This document shows, piece after piece, positions 23,778 to 34,659 of a DNA stretch of 64,000 nt. Under the pieces are notes generated by a model that had not been told where the DNA came from, did not search any database, and saw only the letters and a list, made by a program, of their open reading frames with translations. Position 1 is the stretch's first letter. Every line of letters begins with the position of its first letter. The DNA lies in assembly GCA_030998015.1 (NCBI GenBank), contig JARWMV010000246.1, forward strand, positions 744,001-808,000. The letters run 5' to 3'. The stretch is from Ceratorhiza oryzae-sativae. Lineage: Eukaryota > Basidiomycota > Agaricomycetes > Cantharellales > Ceratobasidiaceae. Both the position numbers and the translations under genes were made by a program.

Positions 23778-24266
23778 CGTATGACGCCGGTGTTTGCCCA
23801 CTCACTATCTGAAACCTATCTCTCTCGATCTTGTCCACAGGGCCGACGGATGGGCTGAGCTGGACATGCTCGACGGCGGCGTGGTCGGGTGCGACGGCGT
23901 AGGCCTAGCGACGGCCAGCTGGGGGCGACAGATTGGCAGGTGCGGTGGTGGTGGTGGTCAGAAGATCCCCTTCCCCGGCGACATGAGAACGCACGCGACA
24001 CCCACACCTCGCTTTGGGCAACAACAGGTTCGTATATAGTCAGATTAATAAACGAGCCGTGGCAAAGTGATCGCCGGCCAGGGTCCCCTCCCTCCCTATA
24101 GCCACGTGACCGGACACAAGCGCCCGACCTGCCCCTCCCCCCTCTGCTCCTGTCCGCCACCGTCTGCAAACCCAGGGGCTGCGGCGTGTCCTGTCGCGCG
24201 CGTGTGTGTTTGTGCGCATATTGATCGCTTGGAGACTGACGCTCTGGGAAAACCTCGTGTCTGCCG
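23778..24266. other. Divergent promoter region before TFG2
   Basis: This 489-bp stretch separates the minus-strand membrane-anchor gene and the plus-strand TFG2 gene. It contains a CACGTG at 24103-24108 and pyrimidine-rich tracts. No gene was seen. Confidence 0.45.
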
Positions 24267-25447
24267 ATGGACTACGACGACCCACCCCGAGCGCGTGGCT
24301 CTGACCTCGACTCCAACTCGGATTCGGATGACGACGGCCCCAACGAGGATCTCGTCATGCGGGGGGCTGCGGGCACCGTATGGCTCGTCAAGGTCCCCAG
24401 GGCTGTGATGGAGGCATGGACAAGGATAGACGAGGAAGGCAAGCACCTAGCCACTTTACGTGTCTACGAAGAGTGAGTGGCCGTTCGCGTTTGCCGGGTC
24501 TCGAATAGACTCGAACAACTAAATCAAGCTCTTTTTGATGATAGCGCCAACCCACCCGTGATTCATTTGATAATCGCCGACGATCCTAGCCTCAAGGAGA
24601 ACATTCGGGGCGCGGTGTTTACGCTGACAGCGTCACCAGCACAGCCAAAGAATGTGTTGGTCGTAAGCGAGCCAACCGCTTCTCAGGCTGACATGCGTAA
24701 GGCACGATACTCTGCACATATCCACCTACTCACTCCATTTTACCGCAGAATATGAGGCGTCGGTCGGCCACCAATGGCAGGTTCAACCCACATTGACTCA
24801 AAAATGGGCTAGGAACATTGATGAAAGGAATCGCGAGGTGCGCTACGGTTCACCAGCCAACATTGACTCGACTGAGCCGGGAATCTCCTATAGGCCAATG
24901 CGCCTAAACGACAGCTTATTCAAATCGATGATGGCAGCTCTCAAATCAAGAAGATTGCCAGCGGGGCAGGCCATCTCGGAAACTTTTCCAACTTGGTCGT
25001 GAGTCTATTTGGCCCCGCTCAAGGGCAAGACTGATTTCGATTTCTAGAAACAAAAGCCCAAACCACCTCCCGGCCAATTCGAGCGCGCTGCACGTATTCC
25101 GAAGAACGAGCTCTTGGACATGCTGTTCAAGCTTTTCAAAACACAATCTCATTGGCCTATGAAAGTGTTGCGGGAACGTACAAAACAGCCGGTGGATTAC
25201 TTAAAAGAAACACTAGAAGAGATCGCTACTCTGCACAAAGTGAGCACAAACTATCCAACCTTGATGACTTTCTCATTGGCTATTACAGTCTGGCCCGCAT
25301 ACAAATAAATGGTCTTTGCAACCATCGTACGCTCAACAGTTTGGTGCACCAGAGGAAACGTCGACAGCCACGGCTGGACCTTCTGTCATCGACGCCGACT
25401 CTGACGAAGACGATGAAGACGACCTTGAGATGGAAGAAGTTGTCTAG
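24267..25447 (+). CDS. TFG2: TFIIF subunit beta (RAP30/Tfg2)
   Basis: TFIIF beta binds RNA polymerase II and the alpha subunit at the initiation complex. The protein (about 285 residues) starts with an acidic stretch (MDYDDPPRARGSDLDSNSD). The family signature VWLVKVPRAVMEAW follows, then a dimerisation barrel (NPPVIHLIIADD, AVFTLTASPAQPKNVLVVSE), a linker and the C-terminal winged helix: RIPKNELLDMLFKLFKTQSH, WPMKVLRERTKQPVDYLKET, LEEIATLHK. The end is acidic (DADSDEDDEDDLEMEEVV). At least five short introns are present, for example the one beginning at GTGAGTGG near 24473. Stop TAG 25445-25447. The identification is solid. Confidence 0.95.
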
Positions 25448-25754
25448 GCGCCTACTTGCTTTTGATTACTCGAAGCAAGTAACTTCTTTCGCATACTGGA
25501 CATTTGATTTTGGCTGGCTATTGGGAATTTCTCACGCTGTCTCGGTCTTCTTGTATATGCATCTACGCTCCGCAGAAATGCATGTAGCGTTCCACTATGA
25601 CAAGTGGGCTTCCAGGATTGCAAACTTAGTGAGAGGGGGAAATAACCTTCATAAAAAAAAAGTGCGATACAACTGGTGTTAAAATGAACGAGTGCCGTGA
25701 GCGTCTAAGGCATCTACTTGGTAACCTATAATTGAACTTGTTAGTACACATTTC

Positions 25755-26201
25755 TCAACAACAACCCGACTTGATACTAGCCTCTTTGAGATGCGTTATG
25801 AGGTCATTCCTCTCCTTGTCCTTCTTCAGACCAGCGAATGCCATTTTGGTGCCCGGAATGTATTTCTTGGGGTTCTCGAGGTAGTCAAAGAGCGTTTTTT
25901 CGTCCCATGTAATGCCCTTGCTGACGTTGGCCTCGGTGTAGCTGAAACCTGGAGCTTGACCAGTCTTGCGGCCAAAAAGCCCTATGACGACATTTCAGCC
26001 CCTGCGTTCCTATATGAATGCTCTGGCGACATACCATGCAAGTTGGGGCCAACTTTGTGAGCTCCGCCAGCCTCGACGGTATGGCAGCTCGCGCATCGAG
26101 TTTTGAAGAGGCTAGCCCCCTTCGCGGCGTCACCTAATATCGAGACTAAGCTCAACGTCCCGACAAGCCGAGGGGAATGGCTCACCAGGTGCGTAAGGCA
26201 T
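25755..26201 (-). CDS. CYC1: Cytochrome c
   Basis: This is the intermembrane-space electron carrier between complexes III and IV. The first exon is only 16 nt (MPYAP plus one base) and joins to [21 protein letters not shown], giving the CxxCH haem site; then HKVGPNLHG, an intron, [19 protein letters not shown] and [19 protein letters not shown] with the Met ligand. The length of about 108 residues is normal. The C-terminus is unusual: ...[15 protein letters not shown] before TGA at 25755-25757, with two terminal cysteines. The upstream region has a CCAAT box. Confidence 0.96.
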
Positions 26202-26330
26202 GTCTAATGGGAAATATTAAGGGAAGAAGAGGTCTAGCTTGTGGTGGTGGGAATTAGGCCGTACTGAGCGGTAAAAGTTAAGATCGAGCTGCACCCGGTC
26301 TCGGCGATCGACGGATGCAGTTCCATCCGA

Positions 26331-26335
26331 CCAAT
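26331..26335 (+). promoter_or_regulatory. CCAAT box upstream of cytochrome c
   Basis: CCAAT lies about 130 bp upstream of the cytochrome c ATG, on the opposite strand. HAP-complex control of cytochrome c through CCAAT (either orientation) is well known in fungi; use here is inferred. Confidence 0.35.
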
Positions 26336-26523
26336 GAGCGGGGCATACTATGTCACGGGGTTGGCGCTTACATTTTAACCCCCAAAAGATTTCGTGTGGT
26401 CAGTATGTGAAATTCGGTCATAAATAGCGGCGAATGCAGTGAAGAGGAATGTGGCCGAATAGGCCCTAATTCACGATATTAGTCGGTTGCATTGACAATT
26501 TCTCAATAATAGGTATACATGGA

Positions 26524-27358
26524 TCATGATTTGTTCAGCGTGTCATCGTGAGAAAGCACCGAATTTTGTGCATGAGTTCGGATCGCTGCAAATGGGTTGG
26601 TTTTAAACACGGGATTTTGCATGATGGAAGACTGGCGTAACCGCTCTAGCTCCCTATGACATAATGGCGATATGAGTGTATGCATGCCAAAGATGAAAGC
26701 AACCACCCACAGCGCTTTCTGCCGTTGCTTTTTCGAGAGCGTCGCACCCTTGCCTTCCCCCATCAGAGTAGTCGATCTGCCTGGTTTCGCACTAGCCTTA
26801 TCTTGGAGTTCCGGTTCTGATGCAGAAACTTCTGGAGCGAGTGTTTGCAGAGCCTTTTCGACTGACGCGAGGTCGGTCGACAAATTCGACTTAGCCTTTC
26901 GTTTTAATCTTCGATTGTGAGACTTCGAGTAGGGTGATGTTCCTGCTGTCAAGCCTGTAGAAGGTGTTAGTCTGAGCGAGGATGAGCGGAAATGAAAGGT
27001 CCCACGCTGGAGGAATAGCTCGTGTTTAAGTTGTTTCTTTTCCTTCTTTGTCTGTACCGCCGCGGGTACGTTCGCATCGACAATGGGTTTGGCTGGGGCT
27101 GTACGAAGTAGTTCGTTTGCCTGTGAGCACCGTTGTTGGGTAAGCTAGTACTCAATAGACATGCCCAGACACTCACCGAGGCTTCCTGGATGTCCACACT
27201 CTGAATTAACTTTTCCGTCTCCCCTTCGGGTACCGCAAATAACCGGGAGGCGGTCTTGGCCGAGGATTGGTGTGTTTGCGAGATCTTCCTCCTTCGATCT
27301 TTGGGCTGTGGAATTCAGGTTAAAAATATACAGGGCTGTAGGAAACTTGACTTGCCAT
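26524..27358 (-). CDS. SLX9: Ribosome biogenesis protein Slx9
   Basis: Slx9 acts in 40S pre-ribosome maturation and export. Recognisable segments are PKDRRRKISQTHQSSAKTAS, QTKKEKKQLKHELFLQRL, the core SPYSKSHNRRLKRKAKSNL, and after an intron ERLRQSSIMQNPVFKTNPFA followed by AIRTHAQNSV, matching the C-terminal Slx9 box. The last intron (about 26644-26699) joins KKQRQKAL to ELERLRQ. The N-terminus is the least sure part: the first exon may be ATG 27356-27358 (MASQ) with a weak GTTTCC donor. The length is about 210 residues. It shares a 198-bp divergent promoter with the LYR protein gene. Confidence 0.85.
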
Positions 27359-27556
27359 GATGGTGGTGCGAATAAGGTATGTCCCACGCGCAAGGTCAAT
27401 GATCGACAATTCGATTTGTCCGGCACTTCGCCACAAGCGCCAGGCCTTTGGCATCAGTCTGACCATCATCTCTCTCGTCGAGGAAATCCAATTTACTGAG
27501 CTCGGTAGGCCAAAGTCTTTGTCCCTCAGCCTGGGGCCCCGTAGAATTGTAATATC

Positions 27557-28041
27557 ATGGCAACCCAAGCGCAACGACTTCGTGCAATTCGCCTCTACAA
27601 GGAAGTGCGTATGCTATTCAGGAAGGTTCCAGACATCGACTGAATTGCCGCGCAGCTTCATCGTCTGGGGAGAGATTACCCAGTACCATCGTATGTATTT
27701 GAAACCTTCTTCCCGTACAACTTGAGTTCCTCTATTGTTCAACTCAAGCATCTTATCGCAGCTATGACTTTAACGGAAAGCTGCGCAGAGCCTACGAAAG
27801 TGAACCCCTGTTTTTGACCGGGATTGAGTCACTGTTGACTTGGGATTAGGGAACAGGAACCTTACAGATCCCGTCAAATCGATAGTATGCTTGACCTTGC
27901 GGAGCACGTCAAGAACGGTGTGTTGGAGGTGATCGACAATATGAGGATGAACGATTCATTAACCAAAATTGTTTAGAAACGTTAGCTCTCTATTCACTTA
28001 GCAAATACCGGCACCTCAAGCGATCGTACTCTGGTTCATAA
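27557..28041 (+). CDS. LYR-motif mitochondrial protein (LYRM5/ETFRF1-like)
   Basis: LYR proteins are small mitochondrial factors that bind acyl-carrier protein and assist Fe-S or flavoprotein assembly. Exon 1 gives MATQAQRLRAIRLYKE, then a 51-nt intron, LHRLGRDYPVPS, then YDFNGKLRRAYE, then an exon reading SRQIDSMLDLAEHVKN, and finally ETLALYSLSKYRHLKRSYSG before TAA at 28039-28041. The ALYSLxKYRxxKxxY ending and LGRDYP resemble LYRM5/ETFRF1, a regulator of the electron-transfer flavoprotein. The total is about 90-95 residues. The family call is good; the subfamily is probable. Confidence 0.82.
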
Positions 28042-28744
28042 TCTCATCTCGATTGTAGATCTGCTCTGTCGCTTCGCTCTGATTATGCCTGTGTGGTTAT
28101 GCGGGATTGCCTGCCCCTGTGTCAACCATCGATCCCCAATTGATTCTCCAGTAAACCTCTCCCTGGACCATCCGATTGTTCTCGTAGCGACTGGTTCTGA
28201 TACTACTCCACTGGGCCCGCGCTCAGCCTTATTCTTGGTTTTCTCGGTTCGGTCTGAGGTTTGCCACATCCCTTGGTGCCTGCGACCGTGATACAGAACC
28301 CGGAGCCGCTCCAAGCTAGCCCCAGGCACAGCTCCAAGTTGAGACATATTACAGTGGTCGTATCTCGTTGGTATATGTGGACTTCTATTGTCCATGGCTG
28401 GCGCTTGGACCTTTGGACGCATCCCGCCGTTAATTTTGAAATCGATAGCGCAGCCTCTGTATCACACTAATAATCAGAGCCCCCTGCGGACAATAGGGTC
28501 GGGCTGGCAGTCCGGAACGATCATGGTATTTAACGTTAGTGTCCCAAGTCCACAATAGCTTTGTCTCATTGTCTGGAGTACCGATGAGGCGCATTCACCC
28601 GACCGCCACAGCTCGTCATGCGGTATTCCAACACTTTTAAGTTCGATGAGCTCCCCAAAGGTGAATTATAGGTCGGCATCCCGGTGTTGTTGCATCTAGT
28701 GCGATTCACTTATTTGACTATTTGGCTTGAGCGAATTTCTTGCA
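28042..28744. other. Intergenic region before the IDO gene
   Basis: This 703-bp stretch has overlapping short frames on both strands without ATG-led continuity or motifs. It is taken as the 3' UTR of the LYR gene and the promoter of the IDO gene. Confidence 0.45.
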
Positions 28745-30740
28745 ATGGCAATGGCTTGCTTGGCTCAGCTCCTGGCTAAGATGTGCCTGGGATCCAAGGC
28801 TACGCCCACTTCCCCCAACGACGACGAGCCGCTTCGTGTCCCAGACTCATCGCCCGACATGTCCGCTCTGGCTTGTTCAGAGTTCGGGCTTGACTCGGTC
28901 ACTGGGTTTCTTCCTGCTAGGGCACCACTCGGTCGACTTCCCCTTTTCTTCAGCCCTTGGGAGGACGCTCTCCAACATGCGATGGCTGTTTTGAAACGCC
29001 CAGGTGATTGCGAAGACCCACCAGCGACCACGGAGGAAAAGGCCCAGAGTCAGGGGTGGCGAAATCATATTGAGCAGGTGTATACGTTTCTGTTCCCATG
29101 CTTCGGTCAATTTGCTAACTATTCCCGCTCAGATGCAGGTTATTTCAGTGGACAGTATTAAACACGACTTGAGGGCTGCGCAGCGGGCCCATCATGTGCT
29201 AGCCTTCCTAGTTCAGTTCTACGTTCAGTCGTTGCCGCCCCGTGACAAGGACAACTCAACTCCCGTCCGAATTCCACGCAGTCTTGCGATTCCCTTCGTT
29301 GATATTTCAAGACATCTCGATATTGCACCTATCGTAAGATACTTTACATAACCTCACATAAAATTAGTCTAATTCAGCCGCATGTTTCAGCTCACTTACG
29401 CCGACTGCGTGCTCTGGAACTTTTACTTGGACGACCCCGAAGGACCACTTTCAGTCGACAACATCCGCATTCGCGACCTTTTTACGAAAGACCCCCAAGA
29501 AGAGCACTTTTTCTTGACTTCAGCTCGTATTGAAGTTCGTGGCTTTGAGGCAATCCAGTTTATGGGAGACTCGATTGCGATGGTTCGCGAGGCTGCTCAG
29601 AACGGCACCCCTGTTGACGAAGGTCGCTTAGCGGACTTACTCTTTCGCCTATCTAGCGTGATCGATGACATAAACAAGATCTTGTGGGCGGTGCGCGATG
29701 GGTGCGGTTACCAATTTTTTTATTGGGTATTTCGGCCAGTAAGTGCCTCTAATTGACACTTATCTGACACAGAGGCTGATCGCGCATATAGTGGATCCGT
29801 GGAACTGATCAGGGATGTGGATCGCCCAAGTGGTTTTATGAGGGCGTCGATGGCGAAGGTATCGAGTTTCAGTGCTCTGGGCCCTCAGCTGGCCAGGCCG
29901 CCCTAATGCATGCGTTTGATGGTTTGTCCACCTATAGTTCATTATGACGATGCCTCTAACGCGATACCCTCAGTCTTTCTTGGGATAGGCCATCCTCAAA
30001 AGGACGATCGGTACTCTCCCGTGTGCACTGGCATGCGTGTCCACCCATCATACGATCCCCACGCTCCAATTGCTCCAAGGTCGTGCCCTGCTTCTTTCGA
30101 CGGCGGAAAGACTGCCTCTGCAACTGCCTGCCCCATTTCTGGTCACTTGGGCGCACTCCCTTCACCAGCCTCATCCTCAACAGAGATGTCGGAAGAGCTC
30201 CAGGGTTTCCTACTCGACGAACTGGCTTCTCAAAATCCGCCGGCTGAGGCGGCCGGCAAAGCCACATTGCTCACGCAACGAAAGCTCACTACTTCAGCCC
30301 TTGTTAGCACGGATCTTCTAACTCCTCCTCGATCTCCAATCGCTTCACCTGTGTTGCTGCCTACTATTAGTCCGGGTACTGCACCCAAGCCGGAGCTCGA
30401 TACGTCCTTTCTCGTGAGAATGAGAAAGTATATTCCTGGAAACCATCAACAATTCCTATTGCACCTCGCTCAGTCTACGATCCGCCCACATGTCGCCGCC
30501 TGCCGTTCTACTTTTGTTCGTCGCGCATACAACAACTGCGTTTGGGCAATCAAGCGCTTTCGAGATACCCATATCAAAATTGTCACGTTGTACGTGATTC
30601 ATCCAGCGCGGAGCAAGGTACTCGTTAAGGATGCTGATGTGGAGAGCGCACCTGTTCGAGGCACCGGGGGTACAAGCCTTGTGCCGCTTCTCAAGGCCTA
30701 TCGGAACAATACTTTAGACACATTGCTCCACCTGGGTTAG
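28745..30740 (+). CDS. Indoleamine 2,3-dioxygenase
   Basis: IDO opens the tryptophan indole ring to N-formylkynurenine, the entry to kynurenine/NAD synthesis, using haem. N-terminal hallmarks are EFGLDSVTGFLPARAPLGRL and LRAAQRAHHVLAFLVQFYVQ. These are followed by LTYADCVLWNFYLDD, EEHFFLTSARIEVRGFEA, the loop CSGPSAGQAALMHAFDVFLG, MRKYIPGNHQQFLLHLA and VRRAYNNCVWAIKRFRDTHI, in which the His of DTHIKIVT matches the proximal haem ligand. The GTGGTS...LLKAYR end is also typical. A Ser/Pro-rich insert of roughly 100 residues (encoded about 30110-30400) precedes the MRKYIPG segment. The start at ATG 28745 is the first in-frame ATG; 28751 is possible. Length is about 545 residues. Stop TAG 30738-30740. 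Confidence 0.93.
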
Positions 30741-32190
30741 TTGACCCCAATCTCATACCGAATTATTTATACAGCAACACCCACACTTCGTTCATATCAC
30801 TTTATGTTTTTGGTATCTTTATCCTGTGTTTGTCTCACAGCCTTGTCGAGTAGCAGTTATTATTCATATAGAAGCTTAGCAGCGAGTCCTAAGTCATGCA
30901 TAGTTGATATTTAAACGAATTTTATCTGATTCAGTTCCACCAGAGTGCCTCCGAGCGAGACCAACGCCTCCAGACTCGGGGCAAAGCCCAATACTGTGAG
31001 GAGTTGGAGCCCTACCCCTGATTTTTGCCAGTCGCACGGACATTGCTCGTCACCGGTTTCCAATCAGGGCTGCTCGAGCTGTTTGTGTAAGGTGGTGCGT
31101 CTTAAACAGGAGTCGCCCGTAATTGCAGCTCCGGCACGTTCCTTACATTCGCACTAGATATTTCAGCAGCTTTTGCAGCCCAAGTTCTGGCCAATCCGGC
31201 ATCATGATCTGTCTGATCAAAGTCACGCGATCTATCAATCTGTTGTTTCAGGCCACCAAATTTCAAACCTCCCAGATTATTCTCGTCGACGATGCCTCGA
31301 GGTCCTCATGTGACAGATCCAGGCGCGATGCCGAATATGTTCAACCAAACGCCAGCTGGCAATAATAGCTCAACCAAGAGCGATCTAACCATGAGCCAGG
31401 CACACTGCCTGTTACTCGGAATGCGTGGCTGCGTCATGGTACATAGTCAACGCTAGATTTTTTGTGTCTCTGGTGCCTGTTACATTTATTTTTCATGCTG
31501 CAGAACTTTCGTTGAGCGACGGTACGTCCGGTATACGCAAACAGCCGACGTCCTATCACTCGTTTTCTTTTCAAGATAAAGCTGCACCCCCCTATGGCAA
31601 TTTCCGGAATATGCCACAATTATCTTCAGCCAGGCGACCAACGCTCTTATCGGATTGAATGCTCACTTTGGCGCCATATTCTGCGCAGGAGCCAAGACAA
31701 CACCCTAAACTTCGCGGTCTTCCGACCGGTGTAATTTGGTGTCTCGGGAATACCAACCTCTGACCTTCGTGGGGCTACCCGGGGAGGGCTGGTTGCCTCC
31801 TCTTCCACAGGTTGATCGACATTGCTCAAGGGGCCATGACCGATATGGGACTTATCAATGTGTGCCCACTGACGCAAGTTTCCAAACCCATCAAGGCACC
31901 ATCTTCCATGGCTCCAAAATGTCACGCGCTGCTGCTGTCCGCTTGCTCCCCCTCTGGTTCCTTCGAACAATTTAGTGCGATAAGCCTTGGCTTGAACAGG
32001 AAACTCGGCAAGTGTGGATACTCAGCTAGGCAACAGCTAAGGATCACGCAAGAATTTTCACCTGCATCGCCCAGAAGTACATCTACACCTGCAGAATTTA
32101 CTCAGCCTGCGTAACTCTAATCGACAGCCCCCCCATCTCTCATAGTCCTGGCCCCCTTGTCACAAGTTCCCTTCTGCTCTCGGCCCCATC
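30741..32190. other. 1.4-kb region without a supported gene
   Basis: Short frames occur on both strands (for example 30945-31157, 31425-31658, 31647-31970) but none shows a motif or a consistent splice chain. The end near 32110-32190 is pyrimidine-rich, as expected for the promoter of the GPCR gene. Confidence 0.45.
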
Positions 32191-34086
32191 ATGGCGGCAC
32201 TTATTACTGACGAACAGGCAAATGCCTTGAGGGAAGCCATCTGCCATAGTAATTTGCTACCGAAACATCGTATTGGCATGTCGGTGAGGATCGAAGCTCA
32301 AGCTATGTTTTGAGATTGCCTCATTCCCTGTTCCGATTTAGGCGATTGCTGCCACAGGTTTCCTTTCGTCCATAGCTGTCCTTGTTCTGATTGGCTACAC
32401 TATCCGGAATCATATCCAGCTGCGTCGGCTCGAACTGGCGGGGCCTACTCGACGATCAAGCACTTTCTTCCGTACGCATGTCGATTTTTACATGCTTAGC
32501 CTGTTGTTCGCAGACCTCCTTCAAGGTCAGCCACTACTTCCTCACCACGATTTGTATCTCACATTGCCTCTAGGTCTCGGGGCGATGGTAAACGTTGAAT
32601 GGATCCGGGGTTCCCAGTGTTACTGTGGTGCGCTCTGCCGTGCGCAAGGCATCATTCAAATTCTTGGCGAATCGGGTGTCGCGATGAGGTTCGTCCGATG
32701 TGTGTCTCATCTTTCCTAACTGATCCATATGCCACGTAGCACACTTGCTATATCTGTGCATACGTTTGTTGTCATCTTCTTCAGTTGGCATCCGCCTCGG
32801 GTGCAAAAGGCGCTCGTATCTGGGGCACCGTCATAGGCCTCATTTGGCTATACCTTGGGCTCTGCGTCTCTGTTGGTAAGCATTTGTATCTGCCGGTTTG
32901 TTCAGCATAGTCAAACCATGCTACCAGGTTTTGCTATCAACCAAGCCAAAGCTGATCGCAAACATGGAGCTGATATTGCTCTAGAGGATTTTTATGTGCC
33001 CACGCCGTATGCGTTATCTTTAACCGCCATTGCACATGGTCCTGACTGGATTCTCAGATTTTGGTGCTGGATTGGCCAAGGCTACATGATCGAACGGATC
33101 ATGTTCGAATACTTTTGGCTGTGGTAAGCACAGCCGGTGTTGACATTTGTTGAACAGCCTTGTGCTCACCCCTCGTTAGGTCTACAGCGTTTATCTCCAT
33201 CGTGCTATATGGGATTCTGTTTCTCCGTCTGCGCGGGTTCATTTCAGTCGACCCAAGGCGTTGGACTCGCATTCGATTCCACTTTAGGCGTGCCAAATCC
33301 CAGGACATGTCCTATGTGACTGGCCCGAACGGAGTACGGCTACAGGCGATGACGACTAGCAGCGGGCGGCTCCTCATCAAGCAAGAAGCGACTGATGCCC
33401 TCAAGCTCCTCTAGTAGGTTTCTGATGGCCGCCCATAACGAGAGCGCTCGCTTATCTCCTGTCTGAAAATAGCTATCCCGCCGCATACACAGCACTTGTC
33501 CTTCCTCTCTCTATCGCACGCTGGACGACCTTTGACCCATCCGCCCCTCCGGATCTCACCCGAACTGCGGCAGCACACCTTTTACGGCTACAGCCATCGT
33601 CCTATGCATCTTTGGTCTCTCTGGGCTCGTCAACGTGGTGATGTTCATCTCCACTCGCCCGAATGTGCTCGGGTTTGGCGCCCGCCGACAAGCGCGCGTG
33701 GAAAAGCTGCGTGAGAAGGGCGTCGGTGCGGTTAGCACTTTTGGGAGTATCGCACCCACCGGTCGTAACCGGGGTACCGGATCCAGTTCGGTGGGAGTGC
33801 GGGCGACGTGCGCAACGGCATTCTCGTCATGCAGGAAATCACTCGGTCGACAACTGGGATGCCGTCACCAGGTACGCCCGCGGGTCAGACCAAGTCAGGC
33901 CATACGCTTCGGTTTGAGGTGGCCGAAGATAGCGAGTGCGATCTCAGCGATATCGAGGAGGACGCGAAGAAACAACCGAGAGTTGTAGACGTGGAGCAGG
34001 CCGATGTTCTCCAGCCGCCGACGCCCTCGTTCCAGCCTACGCATACTCTTGATCCTCTGAGAACGCCGCCTGTCGATCGCAGTTAA
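32191..34086 (+). CDS. Seven-transmembrane GPCR (fungal cAMP-receptor-like/Git3-like)
   Basis: The predicted protein (about 480 residues) has seven hydrophobic segments in order: AIAATGFLSSIAVLVLIGYT; FYMLSLLFADLLQGLGAMVN (across an intron); GESGVAMSTLAISVHTFVVI; ARIWGTVIGLIWLYLGLCVS; STAFISIVLYGILFL preceded by CWIGQGYMIERIMFEY; YPAAYTALVLPLSIARW; and TATAIVLCIFGLSGLVNVVM. The C-tail is long and charged (FEVAEDSECDLSDIEED) and ends TPPVDRS. The YP-AYTALVLPLSIARW block and the FxSTRPNVL segment after the last helix are typical of basidiomycete cAR-like/Git3-like receptors, which sense nutrients or pheromone-independent cues through G-alpha/cAMP. About eight introns are present; the junction after REKG near 33720 is uncertain. 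The ligand is unknown. Confidence 0.82.
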
Positions 34087-34659
34087 GGACGGCACTTTTT
34101 TTTTTTATGCGCTTGAGTTTTATATGGACTCTTTGGGTATTTGGAATTCGCCATGTCAATCTAATTAGACTGTGTTTCTGGGAGTAACCCCCCTCCTTTT
34201 GCTTTTATATCCCTGCTGTAACAATCTGTCTTACATTGTACAATATAAGAGAGTGTGGAATCGGAACAAACGCACTGGGCTTCATTCAACACAAGAAATA
34301 CATACACATACTAAACAGAGCGAACAGACAAGAGCCGTAACATGAAACAAGAACATCCGAGAAAGGTTTAATCTTAGCACCCAAAATACACACAAACACC
34401 AAAAGACCCACGAGCCCAGATCCACTCTCAGATACCGTACGGCCCGACCCACTCCTCTTCCTCGACGTATCCCAACCCGGACCCGGACGCGACGTTGACT
34501 TTCTTTGCCCCTCGGTCGCCTACGTTTGCTTCATCGTGGGCACGTGGCCGTTTCGAGCTGGTCGGTGTTGGTGTCAACCTTGAGATAACACTCGGCAGGT
34601 GGAAGTATCGCTCGATCGGTGGTTTTGGTGTGGCGGTGGCCGGAATGTTGATAAGCTGG
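34087..34659. other. Convergent 3' region after GPCR
   Basis: This 573-bp region separates two convergent genes. It contains a T tract after the GPCR stop and A/C-rich DNA near 34310-34420. The frame at 34495-34719 (plus) has no ATG-led support and overlaps the end of the next gene. Confidence 0.4.
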
